A DNA stretch of 64,000 nucleotides from Toxoplasma gondii ME49 (taxonomy: Eukaryota > Apicomplexa > Conoidasida > Eucoccidiorida > Sarcocystidae), in the NCBI RefSeq assembly GCF_000006565.2, contig NC_031476.1, forward strand, positions 124,001 to 188,000, read 5' to 3'. The first letter of the stretch is position 1. Each line of letters starts with the position of its first letter. The notes under the pieces were generated by a model. That model had not been told where the DNA came from and made no database searches. It saw only the letters and a program-made list of their open reading frames with translations. The position numbers and the translations under genes are program-made. Positions 10,580-21,396 of the stretch are shown here, piece by piece.

Positions 10580-12432
10580 TCAGCGCATGCGGCGGAGGCC
10601 CCCAGCTGCGGAGCCTCCAACGCGCTTTCCACCGTGCTCAGGAGTTTCGCCGTCTTCACTCTCTTCCTGACGTTGCTGGAGTTCTTCAAGTCTCTTCAGA
10701 CACGGCAAAAGTTCCTCGTAACGCTTCGACGCTTGGCTGAACGCGACACGCTTCAACTCTTTGTCATCGCGCAGCAACTGACGACTGGTGCTGTCAGCTC
10801 CTGAGTAGAGGAGACGCAAGCCATCGAAACGCGCTCGAGGAAATCGTGGAAAGCAAACTTCAGAGAGAAACGGGAAGAACGCAAAGTCGGAAACACCGTT
10901 TAGGGACAGATAGAGAGACACAGGCAGATGCTGTTCACGCAGATTCATACAAACATATCTGTATCGATATAAATCTATATAAAGTTTATACACACACCAA
11001 TCCGTTTATCTACGCAGGCACATCAACTGTTCATACAGTTATGTAGCTACCGAGATGCACTGTGTAGATTCGTGTAGGTGCCGACCCTGGACTTCTCCAC
11101 AGGCTACCTAGAGTGTTTTGTCTCGGGATACAGAAGAGACAGAGAACGCCCTCCTGTGTGGGGTCGGGAAGGAGTGAGGGGTCGTGACAGCCTGCGGTGT
11201 CTGAGCAGCTAGCGCATCAAGGAATTCCGGAAGTTTTACCTTCTCTCCGTGCCTCGGCAACCACCAGCTCGATCCAGTGTTGCTTCGTCCGCTCGAAAAA
11301 CGTACGCAGCGTTTCTCCTTCTTGAGGGGTCTCATCAATGTCGTGTAGGCGATACCGCTCCTGTGAACGCAAAGAAAGATTTCCACGCGAAGAAAAACTG
11401 TTTCGCAAAAGCGCATGTCGTTTCCTCAGGGACAGAGCAGACTCGACCCTTCCGGACCAGCAGCCACGGACGCTGAGTGTTGCAACTTTCCCCCTCTCTC
11501 CCAGTAACAACGTTGACGTTTTGTTGAGTCCCAGATCAATTCGTTAGCAAGGAATAGGATAGCAGTGAAGACGCTCGAGCTCAGAGCAGACTCATCGACG
11601 GCCCAGGCTGGAGAGTGCGTGTGTCACCCAGCATGTCAAAAAGTCATGTCAGCGGTGAAACGCTTCTCTGTACCTTGAGGTGCTCGACTTCTTCTCGGAA
11701 CGACTTCTCCACCTTCTTTTTCTTCCCCTCAGCACGGTGCGCCTTCTTGTTCACTGGAGTCTCTGCATGCGTTTCCGTCTGCCTCGCCTCCCGAAAGCCG
11801 CCCGCGTTCCCCTGGGGAGAAACAGGTTCCGCTGTACTGGTTGTGCTTTGTGCGTCACCCGCAGAGTCGAGAGGCGTCTGAGCCTTCTTCTTCTTCTGAA
11901 GAGAAGCGGCCTCTGAATGCACAAGAATTGGCGCCTCATCTCCTGACTCCAGCTCTCGCTTGTCTTCTCTGCTCTCGTCCGTCTCTGCATCCTCCGACTC
12001 TGACGGCGCATCCCGTCTCGCAGGCGAGAGCCGAGATGCCTCCGACGCCAACCGCCGCACTTGAGCCTTCCTCACCCCCTCTCCGTCCTCTTCATCTGAG
12101 GACTCGAAGTCGGACTCTGAGGAACTCGAGGCGCTCTCGGAGCTCTCTGAGCTCTCGGAGCTCTCGACGCTCGAGCCAGCTTCCGAATCGCTGCTGGACT
12201 CGCTCCCGTCTTCGTTGTCGTCGCCCAGCCACTCCTGCTGGTCCATGGTGCCCGCCAGGACGCGCTGCCAGCGATCTCTGAAAAGAAAAAGAACAGTGCG
12301 AAGTGGAAACACTCGTCGATGGCCAGACGATCTACGCGCCCCCCGTCGCTTAGCTATTCTCGTACTTCAGGAGGTATACCACCCCTGCTGCGTCGGTGCC
12401 TGCGCTCTCAAAGAACGCACACAAATGTAGAC

Positions 12433-12467
<35 letters not shown>

Positions 12468-15400
12468 CGCACATATATGTATACATATATATATGTATAT
12501 ATATGTATCGTGTCCTTCTCGCTTGTGGACTCGAAGTGAGTCTGTCATTTTAAGAGACGCAGTTGAGTTTCTGAAGAAGACGACAGGCAGCGTGGAGACA
12601 CCTGCCTTCTTCCTTGAAGCTCGTGACAGTCAGCTGCGTCTTCTTGCCGGCTTTCCGCCACCTTGCCAACTTGGAGATCCTCCCGACGGCTTCGAAGCCC
12701 CCTCCGTGCGAGCTGTTGAGCGCCGCCGTGAGTCTCTTTCTCTTTCCAGGAAAATCCTTCGGAGACGGCTCCGGAGGCAACGCAACGCCTCGGCGGTGGA
12801 AAGCAAGGAGAAACGAAAACGACTCACCGCCTGCTCAGATTCAGAGTCCAGCAGTCATCCAGAGTCACTTCTTTGTCGTCGACTTCCATAATGCCGCCGT
12901 AGAGCACAAGTGAACTTCCTCTCACCACCAGATGGCCATGCAACCTTGGAAGCGGTGTGTCGCCCCGAAATAAAAGTTGCGCTCTCCCTTCAGCTGCCCG
13001 AACTCCCGCAGCAAGAGCCGAGGAAGAAGAGGAAGAAGAAGAGGAAGAAGAGGAAGAAGAGGGAGAGACGGGGAGGTCGTCGCGCTTGGCATCTGCGTCC
13101 AGCAAGGAGCTCTTCGGGAGGACGTTGGAGACGACAGAGCGGCCAGAGGCAGTTGGGTCGGTCTTCTTCTTCGTGCTGCTCCGCGCCCGCTCCGAAGCGC
13201 AAGAAGAAGCGAAGGCCGCAGAAGAAGAGGATGACGAGGAAGAGGCGGCGGAAGAAGAGGACGAAGAGAACGTAAAGGACGTTCCAGAGTCAGAAGAGGC
13301 AGAGGACACCGGGGGCGGTGCGGCAAAGCCTGGGGGTGGAGTAGCGTCGTACAGCCGCATGCGGACCAGGCGACCTTTCTCGTCAAAGTAGGCGAAGGAA
13401 TTCTGCAGGGAAGAGTCAAAAGAAAGCGCAAAAACACGCAGAACTCCACGGGAAATCGATCAAGAGACACCTCCGACAAAACGAAAAGCCAGAGGAGACC
13501 CGAGTAGGAAAAAACGATCCTGCCCTCCTTTTCTCAGAGGCAGACGCTCGAGTGAGAAGCCTTCCTTTCTCTTTCGGACATCACCAGCGAATGCGTCTTT
13601 GAGTTACTCTCTGCGTTCACATACCTGCCACTCATCATCTTCTTCGTCTTGAGCATCTTCTCGTTCTGTCTTGTCTCGGTCCTCCTCGCTGTTCTCGTTG
13701 TCTCCTAAAAAACGCACAGAGGCAACAAAAGTTCAGAGCTGTCCACTCAAGAGCTTCATCACCACCAGCCCACCGTTGCTGTGCGTCGGGCCTCGGAAAG
13801 AAACGACTGCTGGACCTCAAAGTTTCACGAAAAAGATTTTCAAATCCCCCAGACAAACGGGCAGACGAGAAGGACGACTCTGGACTCTACACAGTCCGAA
13901 CCCGACGCCTTTGCAACGATCCTGCGAGTATCCTTCGATCTTCGGAAATCCACCCTCGAACATCCATGTCCATACATTCACCATCCACCCTAAGGACATC
14001 AACTCCTCTATTTCGACACACATATATATACACATATATATACACATATACATGCATATATATATATATATATATATATATGCTTATGTAAACGTCAATA
14101 CCTACACGCATGAATGTTTGAGTGGAGAGAAAAACAAAGAAACGAGTGGTCTAAGTGCATATGTAGAGTTGCTCTCTGTTGGAGCGTTTTCGAGGCCTCT
14201 CGGTGGTGCTGCATTGTTTCCACCTTCGTCAAAGAAAGAAACACCAGAGTTGCCTAGGAGACGCTGCTGAAGAACAAACATTCATAAGCGCATAGGTGTA
14301 TATAGTAGAACCCACACACCTATATATATATATATATATACTTGCAGTGAGCTTTGTACCTGCATGATTGCGTATGTCTCTGTAGCTGTTCCGATATCAG
14401 GAGTATTCTTTGATGCTTGAATAATGTAGACATAAGGAGGTGACTCTCAACGCCAAGCCTTATTCTGGAGAAGACCCCCTGGGAGCTATGATTTGAGGCT
14501 TCACAAGAGACGCACCTTGATTCGCCGAGGCAGACTGGACGCGTTTCTGTCGGCCTCCCTTGGGCTTCCTTTCTTTCTCGGCCTTGAGTGTCAGCTCGTA
14601 CCAGCGTCTGAAATAGCGCAGAACAGTGGCAAAGTATAAAACAGGGAAAGACAGAGACATGCGTTCGCGCGGAACGCGCAACACAGAAGTCACCGATGGG
14701 CGAGCTCTGCAGCGAAGTTCCTGGGTCTTTCCATTCACCGAAATCCCCAGAGAAAAGAGCGTTGAGACAGGCAGCAGATCGCGGACGAGCACCTCTCCAG
14801 CAGCCTTGGAAAACGCCTTTTTCCCTTCAGTTTGCAAAAAAAGAGACCTGGAAATCCTCGCTGAGGTTCGCAGAAGAGCACAAGGTTGAGGTCTCAACTG
14901 TTGAACAAACGACGACAGAGAGACGACCAAACACCTCAGAGGAAGGCGAGAGTCCGACGACGCACGAGAGGGGAGAGAAGACCTTTCTTTCGCGAAACTC
15001 CAAGAAACGCACTTTCGCTCAAGGTCGAAGGAATACAAATCGTTGAAGAAAGTACTTTTCAACTTGACCTGGCCGTCGTCGTCGTCCGCAACTCCGCCGA
15101 ACACAATCGCCGAGTGTCTGTACACTACGCCGGACATGCCTGAGACAGCGCAGAGCGCAACGCTGAAAGAAGCAGGAACTGTGAAGACGCGTTAAGAGAG
15201 ACAGAACAACGCGTGGACAAGGAAGGCTCAAAACGCCTCGGGAAACGCGAGAAGCCTCCACGAAGCACCGAAACTTGCAAGCGGGTGCACTCTCACGGCG
15301 GCGTCCCTCCTGCCGCCGAAACTCGCTTCTCCCCATCCCCTGCTTGCTCAGAGAATTTCTGTTCTCTCGACGGAAGTGACAGTGAAAGAGAATCCTTGAC

Positions 15401-17963
15401 TCTCGTTTACTCGGAAACACGAAGCCGAGACGGTGCGAAAAAAAGGAAGGGGAAGGAGCACACACAACGAACCTCGCATGCGAAGGAAATCGAGAATGGT
15501 AAAGAAAACTACCAGAGAGAACAGGCGTCTCGCAGACAAAAGGGATACGAGAGCGCAGACACGAATGTCACAGAAAAGAGGAGGCGGAGAATCACGAAAC
15601 CATGAGAGGAAAAAGGAATGCTGAAGACAAGAAGAGGACGCAAGGGAACGTCTTCGAGGCAGGGGAGGTTTTCAGCAAGGAGGAAGCAAGTTACACAAGA
15701 ATGTTTTAGAGCGAAACAAAAACAAGCAGAGCTGAAGGGAGATACAAAACATGAGAGAAGGAGCGCGACACAGGAGAGAGACGCGAGGCGGAAAAAGACA
15801 AAACACTTGCCTCTTTCTTCATCTCGTTCGCACCTGTTCGGGGAGATGGCGCGGCTCCGACATTTCGAATCTTCTCCCAGGTGGGGACTTCTTTTCTCGG
15901 GTCCGCGATCAGAGGCTTCAAGTTCAGAATCCACGTATCCTAGCGACACAGCGAAAACGCACCAGGACAGGCCACCATCCCTTCGAAAGCAAACGTGCGA
16001 CAAACGCTTCATCCACAAAAAACTCTACATGCATAAACATTCGTAAGCTTATACACAAATACACACATATATATGTATATATATATATATATGTATATAT
16101 ATGTATATATATATATATATGCATGCATGTGTGTACATTTGTAAATGCATGTACGTTTGTGCAGAGATACAGACATTTAGAGATTCGTTTGTGTATGATG
16201 ATGAATCCGAAAACACGGGGGCAAATACATGTTCAGTACGCGTGTGTAAAAACATTTGCATATACCTATGCATATATGTGTATGTATGTAGACATAAATG
16301 CCTGCACATGGAAATATACATAAAAACATCTACATGAATTCGTTAACATACAGAAATATATATATATATAAATAATATATATATATATGTATATATATGT
16401 AGGTAGATGTGACTAGGCATGAATTGAGTTGCATCTTGAGCTGTAACTTGATGAAGAGACTTGACTCTGATTACCGTGAACGTTTTTCCTTGGACTTTCT
16501 TTGCAGTGTCCTTGATTTTCGCGAATCCGCCGTGCATGAAAACAAAGTCGCCCTGAGGGTAGGCGAGGAAGAGACAGCCGGATCGCGCACAAGGCACCGC
16601 GGCGTGAGGCGGAAACTCGACGCGGCGCCACCTGAAACAAAGGAAGGCGAGTGAACAAACGGAGCGCGGATCTCCTCAGAGAAGAGAGAGGGAAGAGGGG
16701 CAGAGAGAAGGAGAGAAGAACAGAGAAAAGCAGAGAGAAGGAGCAGAGAGAAGGAGAGGCAAAGCAGGAGAAGAAGAGAGAAGACGTGGAGAGAACCAGA
16801 ACGCTTCCTGGGAGGAGCCATTGGAACGTTTTTTCTTCTCCGCACTTGTTGTCGTTGAAGAAGTAGATGTGGAGATCATTGAAATATCGCGTTTCTCGCG
16901 TAGTATCATGGAAGCCACCGAAGACGAGCAGCATGTTTCGCCACAGGGCCTGCGAAAAAAAGGAAGCCGGGGAAAACCAGATCTCCTCCCCCAGGACAAA
17001 GAGATTCAGGAGTTGGGACTTGCATAGACACCATACCAAGATGCGAGGCAAATACGCCCCGCAAGCGGTTCTGAAGAGAGGAAACGGAAGAGAGAGGAAG
17101 ATTAATCTAGGCAGCGATTTATATAAAGAGTGAGAGGGAACTACAGAGAACGAGACAGAGAGAAGGAAAAAGACAGGGTGAGAGACAGACAGACGACTAG
17201 CGAGGTTTCGAGAGACAGATCGAGGGAGACAAGGCGAACGAGCCACAAAGGAAGGCAGAACTCACGATTCGATGGCCACTGCGAGCCTGCGGGACTTCGG
17301 TGGCGTTCGCAACTTCCAGCTTGGTCCAGACGCTCGTTTTCACACAGAATTTCCAGAGATCCTTGAAGTGGAAGAACTGATAAAATGTGCTGAACTCGCC
17401 TCCAAAGATGTAGACATGGTCGCTGCGAAAAACAACGAGCAAGACAGCTGAAGAACACAGCTCAGGTGCACATTTCCAGGGAGAAAAACTTTGAAAGAAA
17501 TACCTCAGCGATACAGCAGCTCGCCGAGCGCGACGCGAGAACGGAAGAACAGAAGCAAAGACGCCGACGGCTGGCAACGACCCCCAAAACGAAGAGAGAA
17601 GAAACAGAGGGACGAAGCACAAAGTCAAGGCGTCTGTCGTTTCTCTCAAGCAACTTGTTGCGGTAAAGCGTTTACGAAAAACGACTTAAATTCGAGTACT
17701 TTGTGGCAAAGTACTCGTCAAACTTGGGAGCAGAAAGGAACGCAAATCGAAGCAGGCGCCTATCAGAGTTGTCCGGTCACGAACAGGGCCATTTTACAGA
17801 TTTTGACACGAGACTACGCCAGCAACCCTCTGCCGCCGCCGTTCTCTCCCGGTTCAAGAAGGAACCGAAAAAATCCAGAATACTGCTTCTCTCAGCATAT
17901 CCAGGCGAATCCCCGTCTTCCGTATGTATACATATATACATATAAACAAATATATACGTATAG

Positions 17964-17998
<35 letters not shown>

Positions 17999-18165
17999 TC
18001 GATGTGCCCTACACCTACAGGGAAATAAATGAGCATACACAAACGTAAGATACATGTAAGCAAATGTATATATATATATATATATCCTACATTTACGTGA
18101 AAATAAATAGGCATACGCAGACGTAACTCACATGTAAATACATATAGATATATATATATATATAA

Positions 18166-18196
<31 letters not shown>

Positions 18197-19402
18197 CATA
18201 ATATATACATATATATTGGAAGGGGTTTCGAGACATACTTGTAGAAGACTGCCTGGTGACTGCAGCGTGATTTGGGCATGAGGGGCGAGGTGATTTGTCG
18301 CCACTCATTTTTGTCGAAATTCCACCGATGGAGATCTCCGAAAACCTGGACGCGCTGGCCGTCGTAGCGTTCCCCTCCAAACATCAAAATGTCCTGACTG
18401 CAGAGACGCGAGAAGAGCCGCAGAGGAACTGCGCAGATGAGGAAGGCGACGAAAAAAGGAGACGAACGGCGAAGAACGCCAGACCAGAAGAGCGAGAGAG
18501 CGATACAGGAGATAAAATCAGAGAAGAGAACAGAGGAGAGGTATACGAGGAGCAGCGGAAGGGGAGAGACAAGAGGAAGGACAAGACAAACGAGACGAAA
18601 GAAGAAGGGGGAGAAAGAAGGGAGGAAGGAAGTTTTCTGCGAAAGCCGAGAGGAGGAGAGACAGGCGGAAACGCAGGATAAGAGAAAAGGTTTTCTCCAA
18701 ACAACAAGACTTTGCGTAGAACCAAGGAGCGCCTCTACGTAGTCAGAGAGCGCGCAGGCAGAACGAACACAAGAAGAAAACGCACGGAATGCAGACAGGA
18801 GAGCACATAGGAAGAGAGAGAAGAACAGGACTGCGACGCGTTCTCGTGGAGAAGAAGGGTGGAAGAACAGACGCAACATACATCAAGTGGAAGCGAAGCA
18901 GACGACGAGCGCCAGCAGAAGACGCCGCCAAGAAGGAAGAGAGATACGAGAGAGAAAGGCAGACTAAGAAAAGGGGACGAGAGAGAAAGAAAAAACGGAC
19001 TTGGGCAAGACTGTGAAGGATCCGTGTGCCCGGGGGACAGGCTGAGACGCATTCTGGATGACGACGGCATTGACCGCAGCTCTGTCCTGGTCGATCTTTT
19101 TGATCAGTTCCTCGATGTCTTCTTCATCCTGAGGAAACGATTAGCAGGATACTCGAAACTCCGGGAGAGCACATGACGCAGAGCAGACTCCAGCAGCGAA
19201 AAATGGAAAAGGAAGAACGCAAACGACCAAAAGAGAACGGCGCTGGCGCGTTGGTGCCTCCATACACTCCTCCCCCAATCAGGTCCACCGAGCGACGACG
19301 CGCGCCACACAACAGAAAACAGGCATTTAAATGCACAATTCTACATGTAGAGAGCATATTAAAGAATATGCAAACATAATCCATACACGAATATGCATAC
19401 AG

Positions 19403-19433
<31 letters not shown>

Positions 19434-19655
19434 CAAGCTGTGACAAGTGTTTAGACTTGAGTATTGGAGACGAGTCGAAGGACGTACGTGGAGCCGTTCT
19501 TTGTTGCCCCTTTGTTTTTTTTGTTGTTCTTTGAGGCGCTTCTGGTTCGCTTTGTGTTCTTGTCTGAGGCGCTTCTGCTCCTTTGCGAGAGCCTTCCGGT
19601 TCTTCGCGTCCCCGGGAGCCTCCCCGTCTTTTTTCGAGTTCTTTTTCTTCGCCAT
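10580..19655 (-). CDS. KLHDC4: KLHDC4/Kel3-like kelch protein with C-terminal DUF4110, 14 exons, 932 aa
   Basis: Exons in gene order: 19488-19655, 19001-19128, 18239-18397, 17266-17422, 16846-16949, 16475-16631, 15834-15939, 15013-15139, 14516-14607, 13625-13704, 12828-13402, 11674-12277, 11240-11360, 10580-10800 (2,799 nt, all phases agree). The Lys-rich start MAKKKNSKKDGEAPGD matches the MGKK-type start of KLHDC4. The helix DEEDIEELIKKIDQDR follows. Six kelch blades come next, marked by DILMFGGERY, DHVYIFGGEFS, NMLLVFGGFHD, DFVFMHGGFAK, SAIVFGGVADD and SLVLYGGIMEV (about residues 95-610). A Ser/Glu-rich acidic insert occupies 630-815. The end, GETLRTFFERTKQHW plus ELKRVAFSQASKRYEEL, is the DUF4110 region of fungal Kel3, spliced across the last intron. 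Large poly-Ser insertions explain the length against about 520 aa in human. Several donors are GTGCGN; exon 2 uses GTCCGT. KLHDC4/Kel3 proteins are conserved but poorly characterised. Confidence 0.92.
12434..12507. repeat. TA-type microsatellite in kelch-gene intron 11
   Basis: Alternating (TA)n runs interrupted by TACATA and TATGTA steps, lying wholly inside the intron 12278-12827. Confidence 0.9.
14017..14083. repeat. TA-type microsatellite in kelch-gene intron 9
   Basis: TATACACA steps followed by a pure (TA)n run of about 11 units, inside intron 13705-14515. A second short run, (TA)10, lies at 14321-14341 in the same intron. Confidence 0.9.
16061..16402. repeat. Two TA-type microsatellites in kelch-gene intron 6
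   Basis: Dense TA and TATG runs occupy 16064-16125 and 16355-16402, separated by ATG/CAT-rich alternating sequence. All of this lies inside intron 15940-16474. Confidence 0.88.
17925..18218. repeat. Extended TA/GA microsatellite cluster in kelch-gene intron 3
   Basis: Several (TA)n runs with an adjoining (GA)6 run near 17985 and a roughly repeated block (TACATGTAAGCAAATG- and CACATGTAAATACATA-like) spaced about 70 bp apart. All of it is inside intron 17423-18238 and ends about 20 bp from the next exon's donor. Confidence 0.85.
19402..19430. repeat. TA microsatellite in kelch-gene intron 1
   Basis: An uninterrupted (TA)n run of about 13 units inside intron 19129-19487. Confidence 0.9.
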
Positions 19656-21396
19656 TGTGTGTTGAAGAGAACAAGATGCAGACGAGCACCGGAGGCTGTG
19701 GAGGTCAAGGACGGCGAAGGAGAAGACCGGCTCGCGCAGAGAAGAAAGATCCAGTTCCCCTGCTGGCCAGGACAGAGCCGAGAACTCCGATCTGGAGAAA
19801 CTCTCTACCAGCAATGCACAATAGTCACAAGTCTATGCCGCCCCTGAGGCTCACCAGCGCATTCTCACCTCATGCCTAGTAGATTCGCACGCAGAACCAT
19901 ACACACTCCTCATACAGACGCATGCACAGATACATACATATACATACATATACATAAAATATGGATATACATATCAATATATGTATATATGTATGTATAT
20001 ATGTATGTATATATGTATGTGTATGGTCTACACAAGAACATTTGTATTTGGCGCATGTATGCGTCTGCACTCGAAGAGGCACATGCAGCGACTCAAAGTC
20101 GGGTGACGGTTCGAGTTTTCGCGGAGCTGTGGAGCGTCGAGGCGCCGTCTGGGTCCTGTCTTTCTGCAACTGTTCCAGAGCGAAGCAGACGAGTTTCTGT
20201 TTTTTTCGGCGAAGCAACGAGACGAGAAAAGGAAGAGAAAATGCAGAAGCCAGTGTCCTGCGCTGCTGCAGAGGGTCGCATGCAGCTGCATTACAGGGTG
20301 GAGCCGGAGGATCTACTGCTCACTTGGGGGGAGACTCTCGGCTGCTTCGTGAATGTCGCATTAAAACGCCAAGTTTGCTTTGTTCCCGCTCTCACAGAAC
20401 GGTCTTTTCGCGGCGCTCGTTCCTCTCCTTTTCGAGCCAGGGCGTTGCGCAAGAACCGCATGCAGTCTCCGCGAAAGTCGCACAGCGCCCGGCTTTGCGC
20501 GGCACACCGAGCTGAGTGCGCCGCGAGAAAACTCGAGACCTGAGAAACTCCGGAGACGAAGCAGAAAGGAGGGAGACCCTGTCGCTCTCCACCCTTTTCT
20601 GCTCGGTGTCGCGAAAACATACATCTCTGCCGTCTCCAGCAGCTCGCCGAGGTTCGAACGAAATCGCGAGAGCTCAGACAACGCAGAACCGTGGACGACG
20701 CAAGCAGGAGGAGAGACAGGAACAAGAGGAAAAGCGAGAAAGGAGAGGAGTAGAGGGAGCGGAGAAAGTCCAGAGGAGGAGAGAGAAAAAAGGAGGAAAA
20801 GAAGGAGAACATGCGAAAAGGAAAAGAGGAGAAGAACATAGCAGAACAAGAGAAGAAGAAGACAAGAACAAGAGAAGAAGAAGACAAGAACAGGAGAAGA
20901 AGATGTTGGTGGAAGGTCCTGTTTTTCTTCAGGCCTTCTGGATCGACACATGACGCCTTCTTGGATTCGGATTGTCCTTCTCCTCTTGACTTTCCAGTCG
21001 TCATTTCTTTCACCGCGAGTTTCTCCTTCCTCTCGGCTTCCTCTCGGCTTCCTCTCGGACTTCCTCTCGGACTTCCCCGCTCTCCAGTGTACAGACAATC
21101 GACGTTAGAGCCACTGCTCTGTCTCCAGATTTTTTTCTCTCTCGCCTCTTCCTCGCAACAGCGTCTCCTCCTCCTCGTCTCTTCTTTCTCCAGCTCGTCT
21201 CCAGTCGTCAAAACGTAGGCGTCTTTCGAATCTCGTCCAGTTTTTCTCCTCTCCTCCTTCGGGCCTCTCCGGTCCTTCCTCACCAACCTGTTGTTCGTTT
21301 TCTCCTTTTTTGTTCTCGTCTGTCTCTTTGCCATTTTCTTCGTTGCTCCTCTGCGTCTTCGGTGCCGAGTTTCTTTCTCCGTTTCCGGTCCTCACG
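19656..21396. promoter_or_regulatory. Divergent intergenic region, probable shared promoter of the kelch and MED14-like genes
   Basis: The two ATGs are 1.74 kb apart and point away from each other. A TA/TATG microsatellite sits at 19934-20022. From about 20690 to 20900 the plus strand is GA-rich (many GAAGAAGAG steps). From about 20925 to 21396 it is CT-rich, with tandem CTTCCTCTCGG-like repeats near 21040-21075. On each side the sense strand of the nearest gene is therefore pyrimidine-rich, as in leaders and introns elsewhere in the window, so the two transcripts probably start on either side of about 20.90-20.93 kb. There is no TATA-like element I trust. Open frames here have no protein character. 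Confidence 0.55.

Noticed and set aside
11217..11239. Stop codon at 11217 as the end of the kelch protein
   Set aside because: A good GTAAAA donor precedes it, and the next in-phase exon (10580-10800) completes the DUF4110 helix.
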